From NCBI RefSeq assembly GCF_003254745.1, contig NZ_QKXH01000008.1, forward strand, positions 211,611-275,610: DNA of 64,000 nucleotides, given 5' to 3'. Position numbers and translations under genes: made by a program. Below, piece after piece: positions 1 through 7,061 of the stretch; within the stretch, counting starts at the first letter, position 1; the number at the start of each line of letters is the position of its first letter. Under the pieces are notes generated by a model that worked only from the letters and a program-made list of their open reading frames with translations, searched no databases and was not told where the DNA came from. This stretch comes from Flavobacterium aquariorum. Its GTDB lineage: Bacteria; Bacteroidota; Bacteroidia; Flavobacteriales; Flavobacteriaceae.

Positions 1-936
1 AAAATCATAGGCGAAGGTTGGCACAAAAAAGCAGGCGGGCCCCATGCCGAAGTCAATGCAGTAAATTCGGTACAGGATAAATCGTTGCTAAAAAAAGCAA
101 CTATCTACGTGAGTTTGGAGCCGTGCAGTCATTTTGGCAAAACACCTCCGTGCTGTGACCTGATTATTAAAAATAAAATCCCAAATGTCGTTATTGGCAC
201 TGTAGATCCAAATATCAAAGTCGCCGGTAATGGCATCAAAAAACTAATAGAAGCGGGTGTTCATGTCACCGTTGGAATACTCGAAGACGAATGTAACGAA
301 CTCAATAAACGCTTTTTTACTTTTCATCAAAATAAAAGACCTTATATTATATTGAAGTGGGCCCAAAGTCAAGATGGATTTATTGCCCCTCTTGAAAAAT
401 TGGAGAAAAAACCAGTTTGGATTACCAATGCCTATTCCAGACAATTAGTTCACAAATGGAGAACCGAGGAACAGGCCATTTTGGTAGGAACACAAACCGT
501 TATTGACGACAACCCCAAACTGAATGCTAGAGATTGGTACGGAAACAATCCCGTCCGAATAATATTGGACCAAAATAATCGTATTCCGGAAGAGAATGCT
601 GTTTTTGACAATCAAACCAAGACAATTGTCTTTAGCAATTCCAAAAACACTATTTCCAAAGAAAACACTACCTTTGAAGTAATTGATTTTAAACAAAATA
701 TAGCCCAACAAATCGTTGATTCGCTTTACAAACACAACATTCAATCGGTTATAATTGAAGGTGGGCTCCAAACCTTACAGACCTTTATCGATGAGAATCT
801 TTGGGATGAAGCTAGAGTTTTTATAGGAAAAACATTTTTGGAAAAAGGAATCAAAGCGCCTTTTATACCAAAAACAAATTCCGAAAAACACACAATTGAC
901 ACCGATGAATTTTTAATAATCAGAAACCATGATTGA
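1..936 (+). CDS. ribD: Bifunctional RibD, 5'-truncated by window edge
   Basis: RibD performs the second and third steps of riboflavin synthesis: deamination of the pyrimidine made by GTP cyclohydrolase II and NADPH-dependent reduction of its ribosyl side chain. The reading frame is open from base 1, and 311 codons are visible. The deaminase zinc site is seen as HAEVNA near residue 15 and PCSHFGKTPPC near residue 39. The reductase half starts around residue 115 (RPYIILKWAQSQDG), with GTQTVIDDNPKL and IIEGGLQTL further on. About 35-40 N-terminal residues lie outside the window, judging from the usual family length. The 3' end overlaps the next gene by 8 bases, so the two are probably co-transcribed. 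A TTG at 85 is internal and not the start. Lumazine synthase, a later step of the pathway, is encoded at 22191-22763. Confidence 0.95.
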   Translation, partial: KIIGEGWHKKAGGPHAEVNAVNSVQDKSLLKKATIYVSLEPCSHFGKTPPCCDLIIKNKIPNVVIGTVDPNIKVAGNGIKKLIEAGVHVTVGILEDECNELNKRFFTFHQNKRPYIILKWAQSQDGFIAPLEKLEKKPVWITNAYSRQLVHKWRTEEQAILVGTQTVIDDNPKLNARDWYGNNPVRIILDQNNRIPEENAVFDNQTKTIVFSNSKNTISKENTTFEVIDFKQNIAQQIVDSLYKHNIQSVIIEGGLQTLQTFIDENLWDEARVFIGKTFLEKGIKAPFIPKTNSEKHTIDTDEFLIIRNHD

Positions 937-1540
937 TGCTATTATTTTTGATTTTGGAGATGTGTTTATCAATTTAGATAAACAAGCCACTGTAGATGGT
1001 TTAAAAAATCTTGGCATTTCGCAATGGAATGAAGATTTAGACCAATTGAACATACAGTTTGAATTAGGCGCTATTTCGGGAGAAGATTTCTTGAACGGAA
1101 TTCAAAAACACACACACAATTCTTCAATCGAAGACATTTCAAAAGCTTGGAATGCGATCTTACTGGACTTCCCGTTGTATCGATTGGAATTCCTTCAAAT
1201 GCTTTCGCAAAAGTACCGATTATTCTTATTGAGCAATACCGATGCCATTCATATTGACACTTTCGAACAAAAGGCAGGGACATCATTTTACAGCTCCTTC
1301 TACCAATGTTTTGAAAAAATATATTTTTCGTTTGAGATTGGCATGAGAAAACCCAGTCCTGAAGTTTACAACTTCGTACTTGATCAAAACGGATTACAGG
1401 CCAAACATACTTTATTCATTGATGACAAAAAAGAAAATACCGATGCTGCATTAGCACTTGGGCTTCCTGTTTGGAATTTACAGGTAGGTGAAGAAGATGT
1501 AGTTGATTTGTTTGATAAAAAAATAATACAATGGCAATAG
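929..1540 (+). CDS. HAD-superfamily hydrolase (YihX-like)
   Basis: This 203-residue cytoplasmic protein belongs to HAD subfamily IA and is probably a sugar or nucleotide phosphatase. Motif I reads FDFGDVF, with the nucleophile Asp8. The second Asp of the canonical DxD is replaced by Gly10, as in the YihX branch (DLGNV). Motif II is LLSNTD near residue 100, the motif III Lys lies in RKPSPEVY, and motif IV is LFIDDKKEN near residue 162. The ATG lies inside the ribD 3' end (8-base overlap), which suggests translational coupling. Substrate cannot be read from the sequence. The stop codon falls inside the left arm of an inverted repeat described at 1535-1684. Confidence 0.88.
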   Translation: MIDAIIFDFGDVFINLDKQATVDGLKNLGISQWNEDLDQLNIQFELGAISGEDFLNGIQKHTHNSSIEDISKAWNAILLDFPLYRLEFLQMLSQKYRLFLLSNTDAIHIDTFEQKAGTSFYSSFYQCFEKIYFSFEIGMRKPSPEVYNFVLDQNGLQAKHTLFIDDKKENTDAALALGLPVWNLQVGEEDVVDLFDKKIIQWQ

Positions 1541-1684
1541 CAATGATAATGGCAAAAATCAATGGCAATTGCAATAACAATAAAAAAAATTAAAAAAGCC
1601 AATACTTATATTTTAAAATTGAAATTAATATTGAGTTTTGACATTGACATTGAAATTGAATTTTGCCATTGATATTTGATATTG
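1535..1684. repeat. Imperfect inverted repeat of CAATGGCAAT-type words
   Basis: The left arm (1535-1575) and right arm (1642-1684) are near reverse complements over about 41-43 bases. Both are built from short words such as CAAT, GGCAA and TCAATGGCAA. The intervening 66 bases are almost pure A/T. The arms reach from the stop of the HAD gene to four bases before the ATG of the next gene. It has no T-tract of a classical terminator. It could form a long weak hairpin in RNA; function unknown. Confidence 0.75.
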
Positions 1685-1687
1685 AAA

Positions 1688-2311
1688 ATGAAAGACACCT
1701 ACAATACTATTGCATTTCCCTCTGAAGAATCCCTGTTCAAGGAAAAAAGCAGCAAATTCTTCGGCTATGCTTTTCCGATAGAGTCAGAGGAAGAAGTAAA
1801 ACCCATTATAGAAATCTTAAAAAAGCGACATCCACACGCAGTTCATTACTGCTACGCTTATCAAATAGGAACTGAAACCATTCAATACAGAGCCAATGAT
1901 GATGGAGAACCAAGCAATACGGCGGGAGCTCCTATTTATGGTCAAATACAATCTTTCGGACTTACAAATGTACTTATAGTCGTAGTTCGAATTTATGGCG
2001 GAATAAAATTAGGAGTGGGCGGATTAATTTCGGCCTATAAAACTTCGGCACAAATCACATTGGAATCCTGTGAAATTATCGAAAAAACGATTGACATTCC
2101 TTTTCAAATTTCATTTGATTATAAAAACATGAACAAAGTGATGCGAGTGATCAAAGAAAAAAAACTGGATATTGCTTCTCAAGAAATGGAAGTAAATGAA
2201 GAAACAAATTTACCAATTGGAAAGATTGTAGTAAAAACCAGAAAAAAAAATGCCGAAATGGTATTCGACACTTTTAACTCTTTGTTTGAAATTGACATAA
2301 AAAAACTATAA
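1688..2311 (+). CDS. YigZ/IMPACT (UPF0029) family protein
   Basis: This 207-residue protein belongs to the YigZ/IMPACT family, whose bacterial members are poorly defined; the eukaryotic relative binds Gcn1 and influences translation control. The N-terminal UPF0029 domain shows HAVHYCYAYQIG, DDGEPSNTAGAPI and VVRIYGGIKLGVGGL (about residues 50-120). A C-terminal EF-G-IV-like domain of about 70 residues follows. I chose ATG 1688 over an in-frame TTG at 1676, because the family begins with MKDTY-like sequence and the TTG lies in the upstream repeat. The gene converges with the thioesterase gene, with only 30 bases between the stops. Function is inferred from family only. Confidence 0.9.
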   Translation: MKDTYNTIAFPSEESLFKEKSSKFFGYAFPIESEEEVKPIIEILKKRHPHAVHYCYAYQIGTETIQYRANDDGEPSNTAGAPIYGQIQSFGLTNVLIVVVRIYGGIKLGVGGLISAYKTSAQITLESCEIIEKTIDIPFQISFDYKNMNKVMRVIKEKKLDIASQEMEVNEETNLPIGKIVVKTRKKNAEMVFDTFNSLFEIDIKKL

Positions 2312-2341
2312 ATTCTCATTTAAAAGAACTCATTTCGATGA

Positions 2342-2746
2342 TTATTCAAAAGTTTTTAGTAGTTCCAAAATGTAATCTGGCGGAGCTGTTGGTCTACCCG
2401 TTTTTAAGGACACAAAAACCAACATAAATTGGGCTGTTGTTAATAACTCTTTGGCTTCGTTGTAAATTGCACAATCAAATTCTATCTTCACGGACGTCTG
2501 ACTTTTAAAAACGGTATGCACAGTCAATAACTCATCATAAACTGCCGATTTTTTATAATTGATGTTCATATTCACAATAGGAAGCCCAATACCACTTTCC
2601 TCCATGCTTTTATATGAAATCCCTTTGTTTCTAAGCCATTCGACTCTTCCTATCTCAAAATAGGGTATGTAATTTCCGTGATAAACAACCCCCATTTGGT
2701 CTGTTTCTGAATAACGAACACGAACTTGAATTTGATGATCTTTCAT
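2342..2746 (-). CDS. Acyl-CoA thioesterase, YbgC/4HBT hotdog family
   Basis: This 134-residue single-domain hotdog protein carries the YbgC/4HBT signature RYSETDQMGVVYHGNYI followed by YFEIGRVEWLR. The Asp of ETDQMG is the family's catalytic carboxylate. Such enzymes hydrolyse acyl-CoA or acyl-ACP thioesters in the cytoplasm. The gene is monocistronic, reads away from dnaA and meets the YigZ gene tail to tail. It is not next to tol-pal genes, so a Tol-Pal role cannot be assumed. Chain-length preference is unknown. Confidence 0.92.
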   Translation of the reverse strand: MKDHQIQVRVRYSETDQMGVVYHGNYIPYFEIGRVEWLRNKGISYKSMEESGIGLPIVNMNINYKKSAVYDELLTVHTVFKSQTSVKIEFDCAIYNEAKELLTTAQFMLVFVSLKTGRPTAPPDYILELLKTFE

Positions 2747-2929
2747 TAATTATGAATTAAAATTTTAAATTTTAAAAAGCTCCTTACAACAATATTTTCA
2801 AAAATTATAACCTAAAATATTTTTTTTTACAGATAATTGTTCACATATTTGTTATCCCGAAAAAAGAATCAATTTCACATTCTTTTTGCAAGATAATAAG
2901 TACCCAAATAAAAAAATTTAACTAGATAT
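2747..2929. other. dnaA upstream region, AT-rich, possible DnaA boxes
   Basis: This 183-base divergent gap upstream of dnaA is very AT-rich and contains long A and T runs. TTGTTCACA at about 2837-2845 differs from the DnaA-box form TTATNCACA by one base, and TTATCCCGA lies a little downstream. These could serve autoregulation or be part of the replication origin. There are too few clear boxes to call an origin here. Confidence 0.3.
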
Positions 2930-4357
2930 ATGAACAAGACTGCACAATCAGTATGGGAAAACTGTTTGTCCTTCATAAAGGACAACATTCAAGATCAAGC
3001 CTATAAAACTTGGTTCGAACCAATTAAATCAGTTGAACTTACCGATAATGCATTATATATTCAAGTACCAAGTAAATTTTTCTACGAATGGTTAGAAGAA
3101 CACTATGTAAAATTATTAAAGGTGGCCCTAACCAAAGAACTTGGAAAAAATGCAAAGTTACTCTATAAAATCAAAATGGAAAACACTTATGGTAACAAAC
3201 AACCGTTTACGGAACAGTTGCCAAGTGCCAACAGAGCTCCAATGAAAGCCCAAGAAGTCGATGCTCCTTTTAAAAACTTAAATCCAGAATTAAAAAACCC
3301 ATTTGTTATTCCTGGTATTCGTAATTTAAAAATCGAGTCCCAACTGAATCCAAATTATAGTTTTGACAACTTTCTGGAAGGAGATTCTAATAGATTAGCC
3401 CGTTCTGCAGGTATGGCAGTTGCCAATAAACCAGGTGGAACATCTTTCAACCCTTTATTAATTTTTGGTGGTGTTGGATTGGGAAAAACACACTTAGCCC
3501 ACGCTATCGGTGTTGAAATCAAAGACAAATATCCAGAAAAAACAGTTTTATACATTTCTGCTGAAATTTTCACCCAACAATATATTGATTCTGTAAAGAA
3601 AAACAACAGAAACGATTTCATTCATTTCTATCAGTTAATCGATGTTTTAATCATTGACGATGTTCAATTCCTTTCCGGTAAATCAGGAACACAAGATGTA
3701 TTTTTCCATATTTTCAATTACTTACACCAAAACGGAAAACAGGTTATCTTGACTTCAGACAAGGCTCCTGTTGATATGCAAGACATTGAGCAACGTTTAT
3801 TATCCCGTTTTAAATGGGGATTATCCGCCGAGTTACACCAACCGGATTACGAAACGAGAATTTCTATCCTAAAAAACATCCTATATCGTGACGGTGTTGA
3901 AATGCCAGATGATATTATTGAATATGTGGCCCGTAACATCAAATCGAATGTTCGTGAGCTAGAAGGCGCCATCATTTCATTGATTGCACAATCTTCTTTC
4001 AACAAAAAAGAAGTAACCATCGAACTTGCCAAAAGTGTCGTAGAAAAATTTGTAAAAAATGTAAAGAGAGAAATTTCAATCGATTACATTCAAAAAATTG
4101 TTTCCGATTATTTCCAATTGGATTTAGAAACACTACAATCCAAAACCAGAAAAAGGCACGTTGTACAAGCGAGACAGCTGGCAATGTTTTTTGCCAAAAA
4201 ATTCACCAAAGCTTCTTTAGCAAATATTGGTTCTCAAATTGGTGATCGTGACCACGCTACTGTATTGCATGCCTGTAAAACAGTTGATAATTTAGTGGCA
4301 ACCGATAAACAATTCAAGAAGTATGTCGATGACATTAATTCAAAATTAACGCTATAA
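2930..4357 (+). CDS. dnaA: Chromosomal replication initiator DnaA
   Basis: DnaA binds 9-mer boxes at the origin, oligomerises with ATP and melts DNA for helicase loading. The 475-residue protein has domain I (about 1-85), a short linker, the AAA+ core with Walker A GGVGLGKTH near residue 180 and Walker B LIIDDVQFL near residue 240, and a C-terminal box-binding helix-turn-helix with GDRDHATVLHA near residue 437. Length is normal for Bacteroidota. The ATG follows a strongly AT-rich leader. The phosphatase gene starts 8 bases after the stop, so the two probably share a transcript. With parAB about 5 kb downstream, the region is likely close to the replication origin. Confidence 0.98.
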   Translation: MNKTAQSVWENCLSFIKDNIQDQAYKTWFEPIKSVELTDNALYIQVPSKFFYEWLEEHYVKLLKVALTKELGKNAKLLYKIKMENTYGNKQPFTEQLPSANRAPMKAQEVDAPFKNLNPELKNPFVIPGIRNLKIESQLNPNYSFDNFLEGDSNRLARSAGMAVANKPGGTSFNPLLIFGGVGLGKTHLAHAIGVEIKDKYPEKTVLYISAEIFTQQYIDSVKKNNRNDFIHFYQLIDVLIIDDVQFLSGKSGTQDVFFHIFNYLHQNGKQVILTSDKAPVDMQDIEQRLLSRFKWGLSAELHQPDYETRISILKNILYRDGVEMPDDIIEYVARNIKSNVRELEGAIISLIAQSSFNKKEVTIELAKSVVEKFVKNVKREISIDYIQKIVSDYFQLDLETLQSKTRKRHVVQARQLAMFFAKKFTKASLANIGSQIGDRDHATVLHACKTVDNLVATDKQFKKYVDDINSKLTL

Positions 4358-4365
4358 AAAGCAAT

Positions 4366-4833
4366 ATGCCAATCAAGATTTTAATGGTTTGTTTGGGTAA
4401 TATCTGCCGTTCTCCATTGGCAGAAGGTATTTTAGCCTCCAAACTTCCCAGTGATAAATTCCTTGTAGATTCTGCAGGGACAGGTTCTTGGCATATTGGC
4501 CGTGCTCCAGACGATCGTTCTATAGCCACCGCCAAAAAAAACGGTTTAAACATTGCCAATCAACAAGGAAGACAATTTCAACAATCCGATTTCGATGCTT
4601 TTGACTATATTTTTGTAATGGACAATCACAATTACAATGATGTGATTCACCTTGCTCAAAACGAAACCCAAAAACAAAAAGTCCAACTTATTTTAGACGC
4701 TATCTTCCCAAATGAAAATGTAGACGTCCCAGATCCATACTATGGTGTGGCAAATGGTTTTGACATGGTCTATGAAATGCTCGATGAAGCTTGCGAAGTA
4801 ATTGCCCAAAGACTGATTACCAAACACTCCTAA
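4366..4833 (+). CDS. Low-molecular-weight protein tyrosine phosphatase
   Basis: This 155-residue cytoplasmic phosphatase shows the P-loop CLGNICRS near the N-terminus (Cys9-x5-Arg15), which forms the phosphocysteine intermediate. The general-acid loop DPYYG lies near residue 124. Family members remove phosphate from protein tyrosines, and some act on arginine. The gene sits 8 bases after dnaA, an arrangement that suggests co-expression. The target is not evident, and no tyrosine kinase is encoded nearby. Confidence 0.94.
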   Translation: MPIKILMVCLGNICRSPLAEGILASKLPSDKFLVDSAGTGSWHIGRAPDDRSIATAKKNGLNIANQQGRQFQQSDFDAFDYIFVMDNHNYNDVIHLAQNETQKQKVQLILDAIFPNENVDVPDPYYGVANGFDMVYEMLDEACEVIAQRLITKHS

Positions 4834-4851
4834 AAACTAAATAAGTTTTTA

Positions 4852-4859
4852 TAACTTTG
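4852..4859 (+). promoter_or_regulatory. Putative -7 element TAACTTTG
   Basis: TAACTTTG fits the Bacteroidota sigma-70 -7 consensus TAnnTTTG and lies about 80 bases before the methyltransferase ATG. No TTG is seen at the expected -33 distance, so the call is tentative. Confidence 0.45.
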
Positions 4860-4891
4860 CCCACAATGGCAAATACATTAGCCCAAAACCA

Positions 4892-4925
4892 TTATTAGAA
4901 GACTACAAAATTGTATTTCTAATAA
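4892..4925. repeat. 9-bp perfect inverted repeat in methyltransferase leader
   Basis: TTATTAGAA (4892-4900) and TTCTAATAA (4917-4925) are exact reverse complements separated by 16 bases. The repeat lies between the putative promoter and the ATG at 4941. It could be an operator or a leader hairpin. Confidence 0.6.
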
Positions 4926-4940
4926 CAGAAAGTCACATCT

Positions 4941-5663
4941 ATGAAATCAGCACCTCTTTTTGGTAAACTATACTTAATTCCAACTACTATGGGCGATTGC
5001 GACCCGATGGACGTATTACCACAAACCATAAAAAGATGCGTTGATTTAATTGATCACTATGTGGTTGAGAACGACAAAACAGCTCGAAAATCAATAAAAC
5101 TGACCAATCCTGACAAAAAGCAATCAGAGCTAAAGCTTTTTGTCCTCAACAAATACACCGAAGCCAAAGACCACCAAGAGTTTATCAAACCTCTTTTGGA
5201 AGGTAAAGACATGGGACTTATGAGCGAAGCAGGATGTCCAGGTGTAGCCGATCCTGGCGCTGTAATTGTAAAACTAGCCCATGACAAAGGAATTCAGGTT
5301 GTTCCACTTGTTGGCCCATCCTCCATATTATTAGCGATGATGGCATCCGGAATGAACGGTCAAAGTTTTACTTTCCATGGTTATCTACCCATTGAAAAAG
5401 ACGAAAAAAGAGCCAGTTTCAAGAGTTTAGAACGCATATCTTTTGAAAAAAATCAGTCTCAGATTTTCATCGAAACACCGTATCGCAACAATAAACTGCT
5501 CGAAGATTTAATCCAGACATTACATCCCGACACATATTTATGTATCGCTGCCGATATTACTTTACCAACAGAATACATCAAAACAAAGAAAATTTCTGCT
5601 TGGAAAAAAGAAACTGTCGATTTACACAAACGACCCACTATTTTCATCATTCATAAAATGTAA
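4941..5663 (+). CDS. SAM-dependent methyltransferase, tetrapyrrole methylase family (RsmI-like)
   Basis: This 240-residue protein belongs to the corrin/porphyrin methylase fold. It shows GLMSEAGCPGVADPGA near residue 92 and VVPLVGPSSILLAMMASG near residue 118, which resemble the SAM-binding core of RsmI. RsmI 2'-O-methylates C1402 of 16S rRNA, but this protein is shorter than E. coli RsmI and belongs to the shorter Bacteroidota branch, so the rRNA role is not certain. It is monocistronic with its own leader. The last 25 codons are duplicated as a decayed fragment at 6735-6808, after the TPR gene, which marks a past recombination at the 3' end. Confidence 0.88.
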   Translation: MKSAPLFGKLYLIPTTMGDCDPMDVLPQTIKRCVDLIDHYVVENDKTARKSIKLTNPDKKQSELKLFVLNKYTEAKDHQEFIKPLLEGKDMGLMSEAGCPGVADPGAVIVKLAHDKGIQVVPLVGPSSILLAMMASGMNGQSFTFHGYLPIEKDEKRASFKSLERISFEKNQSQIFIETPYRNNKLLEDLIQTLHPDTYLCIAADITLPTEYIKTKKISAWKKETVDLHKRPTIFIIHKM

Positions 5664-5858
5664 GCAATTAGATTTATTGCACCATCTATTTATACAAACT
5701 TAAAATAGGAGGGTTTTCCACTACATATAAATTTATAAAGCAATAGGTTTATTTTTTTTTGAAAAAACAATTAGTCAACCGGAAACGGTATGATACAATT
5801 TTCTTAATTTTAAAAATAAATTTACAACTAAGCCTTCTTTTTAAGACCAGCAGTAATT

Positions 5859-6704
5859 ATGAAAACCTTCATTTTAATTATAAGCTTTTTTATAAGCATT
5901 TGTTGTGTAGCTCAAGACAAATTAAATTTCAATTCAAAACCTATTGATTGCGAAAATAAATGGGTTGTCTTTTCATCTGACTCATTCGGTTCCTACAGCT
6001 ATGGTTTTGTATACATGGACAGTCAAGCAGGTTTAACTCTCGATTTTGCTGGTTCACTCAAAATAAACAGCAATGAAAAATTTCTTATCAGTAAAAATGA
6101 AGCAGGACGCTCCATGAAAATCAGATTACAACCAAACAAATCATTAGTAGCAATCATTCCTGAATCTTATTTTGCCGAATTCGATATTTCAAAAACTCCC
6201 GATTGGCTCAAAGCATATCAAGAAGACGAAAACTCAACCAATAGGTTATTCATATGGGGCTCTACTTATAACATCTGGAACGAATGCGCTAAAGGATTGA
6301 CATATTTAGAAAAAGTAAAAAAGATCGACCCAAATTACAAAGGACTTAAAACTGAGATTGCTTTTTCATATAATTGTTTAAAACAACCTCAAAATGCAAT
6401 TAATATCCTGAAAGAAGCAATTAAACAAACGCCGGACGATGCTTATGCTTACAAAGAATTACTTTATTCACAAGTACATAACAACCAGCTCCCCGATGCA
6501 CTAAAAACCTATTATAAAATAGAAAAGGATATAACCGACAAAACTTATAAATCTGAAAACGCATTTAATATTTTATGTGCATTCTACAGTCAGAATAACT
6601 TAAAAAAATTCAATGAGTGGATTAACCTAACTCAAATTGACAAAGACGATCGCTTTGGCCCTTACGTCGAGAAATTTAAAAAGGATTTGGAAAAGCTAAA
6701 TTAG
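5859..6704 (+). CDS. Exported tetratricopeptide-repeat protein
   Basis: This 281-residue protein starts with a hydrophobic signal peptide ending near VAQ (residues 1-20), so it is probably periplasmic or outer-membrane associated. An N-terminal domain of about 100 residues with no recognised family is followed by three or four TPR-like helical pairs (about residues 125-260, for example NAINILKEAIKQTPDDAYAYKEL). The function is unknown. The gene lies between the intact 3' end of the methyltransferase gene and a duplicated, decayed copy of that end, so it looks like a small inserted cassette. A leader of about 195 bases precedes it without a clear promoter motif. Confidence 0.82.
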   Translation: MKTFILIISFFISICCVAQDKLNFNSKPIDCENKWVVFSSDSFGSYSYGFVYMDSQAGLTLDFAGSLKINSNEKFLISKNEAGRSMKIRLQPNKSLVAIIPESYFAEFDISKTPDWLKAYQEDENSTNRLFIWGSTYNIWNECAKGLTYLEKVKKIDPNYKGLKTEIAFSYNCLKQPQNAINILKEAIKQTPDDAYAYKELLYSQVHNNQLPDALKTYYKIEKDITDKTYKSENAFNILCAFYSQNNLKKFNEWINLTQIDKDDRFGPYVEKFKKDLEKLN

Positions 6705-6734
6705 TTTTCAAAATTTCAATAATTAAAAACAAAG

Positions 6735-6808
6735 AAAATTTCAGTATGGTAAATAAAACTGTCGATTTACACAAACGCCCCACCATTTTCATCATCCATA
6801 AGATGTAA
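6735..6808 (+). pseudogene. Duplicated 3'-end fragment of the methyltransferase gene
   Basis: Bases 6735-6808 repeat bases 5589-5663 at high identity, including an exact 22-base stretch covering TVDLHK. The translation reads KISVW, a stop, then TVDLHKRPTIFIIHKM and a stop at the same place as in the intact gene. Several differences are synonymous third-position changes, so the copy was once under coding selection or came from a related allele. It cannot be expressed as a protein. Confidence 0.85.
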
Positions 6809-6824
6809 TTAACAAAGCTCTTTT

Positions 6825-6938
6825 GGGCGTGCCACCATAAAAAAATTGGGACTACTTATCATACTGATGAGTAGTCCCAATTTTTTATGCTGTCGGGTCA
6901 TCCGCTCCGCTCCGGCGGACTGCTCCTACCCCTCACGC
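6825..6938 (+). ncRNA. Structured repeat element, copy 1 (Flavo-1-like?)
   Basis: The element opens with GGGCGTG and closes with CCCTCACGC, so GCGTG (6827-6831) pairs with CACGC (6934-6938). Inside is a near-perfect 19-bp hairpin (arms 6837-6856 and 6870-6888), the core TCGGGTCATCC (6893-6903) and a small GC-rich hairpin TCCGC/GCGGA. The same layout recurs at 23777-23889 and, degenerate, at 62717-62822. It ends 123 bases before the aminotransferase ATG. It may correspond to a known flavobacterial RNA motif such as Flavo-1; I cannot verify that. Confidence 0.6.
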
Positions 6939-7061
6939 AGCTCGCAGGAACATTTGTTACACATTAAACCATTGATTTTATTCCGAACATCATTCCTTCA
7001 AAAAAGAAAAAATCAGCTTAAAAAAACTACTTTTATACTCCTAAATAAATTAATTTATTAC

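Noticed and set aside
2820..2929. Replication origin upstream of dnaA
   Set aside because: Only one near-consensus DnaA box is visible, which is too little to call an origin.
5759..5947. 62-codon frame overlapping the start of the TPR gene
   Set aside because: It begins at a non-ATG codon in an AT-rich leader and overlaps the signal peptide of the TPR gene in another frame.
6846..7061. N-terminal extension of the aminotransferase frame
   Set aside because: The frame is open, but it runs through the structured repeat element, lacks family similarity and starts with a non-ATG codon. ATG 7062 begins the conserved sequence.
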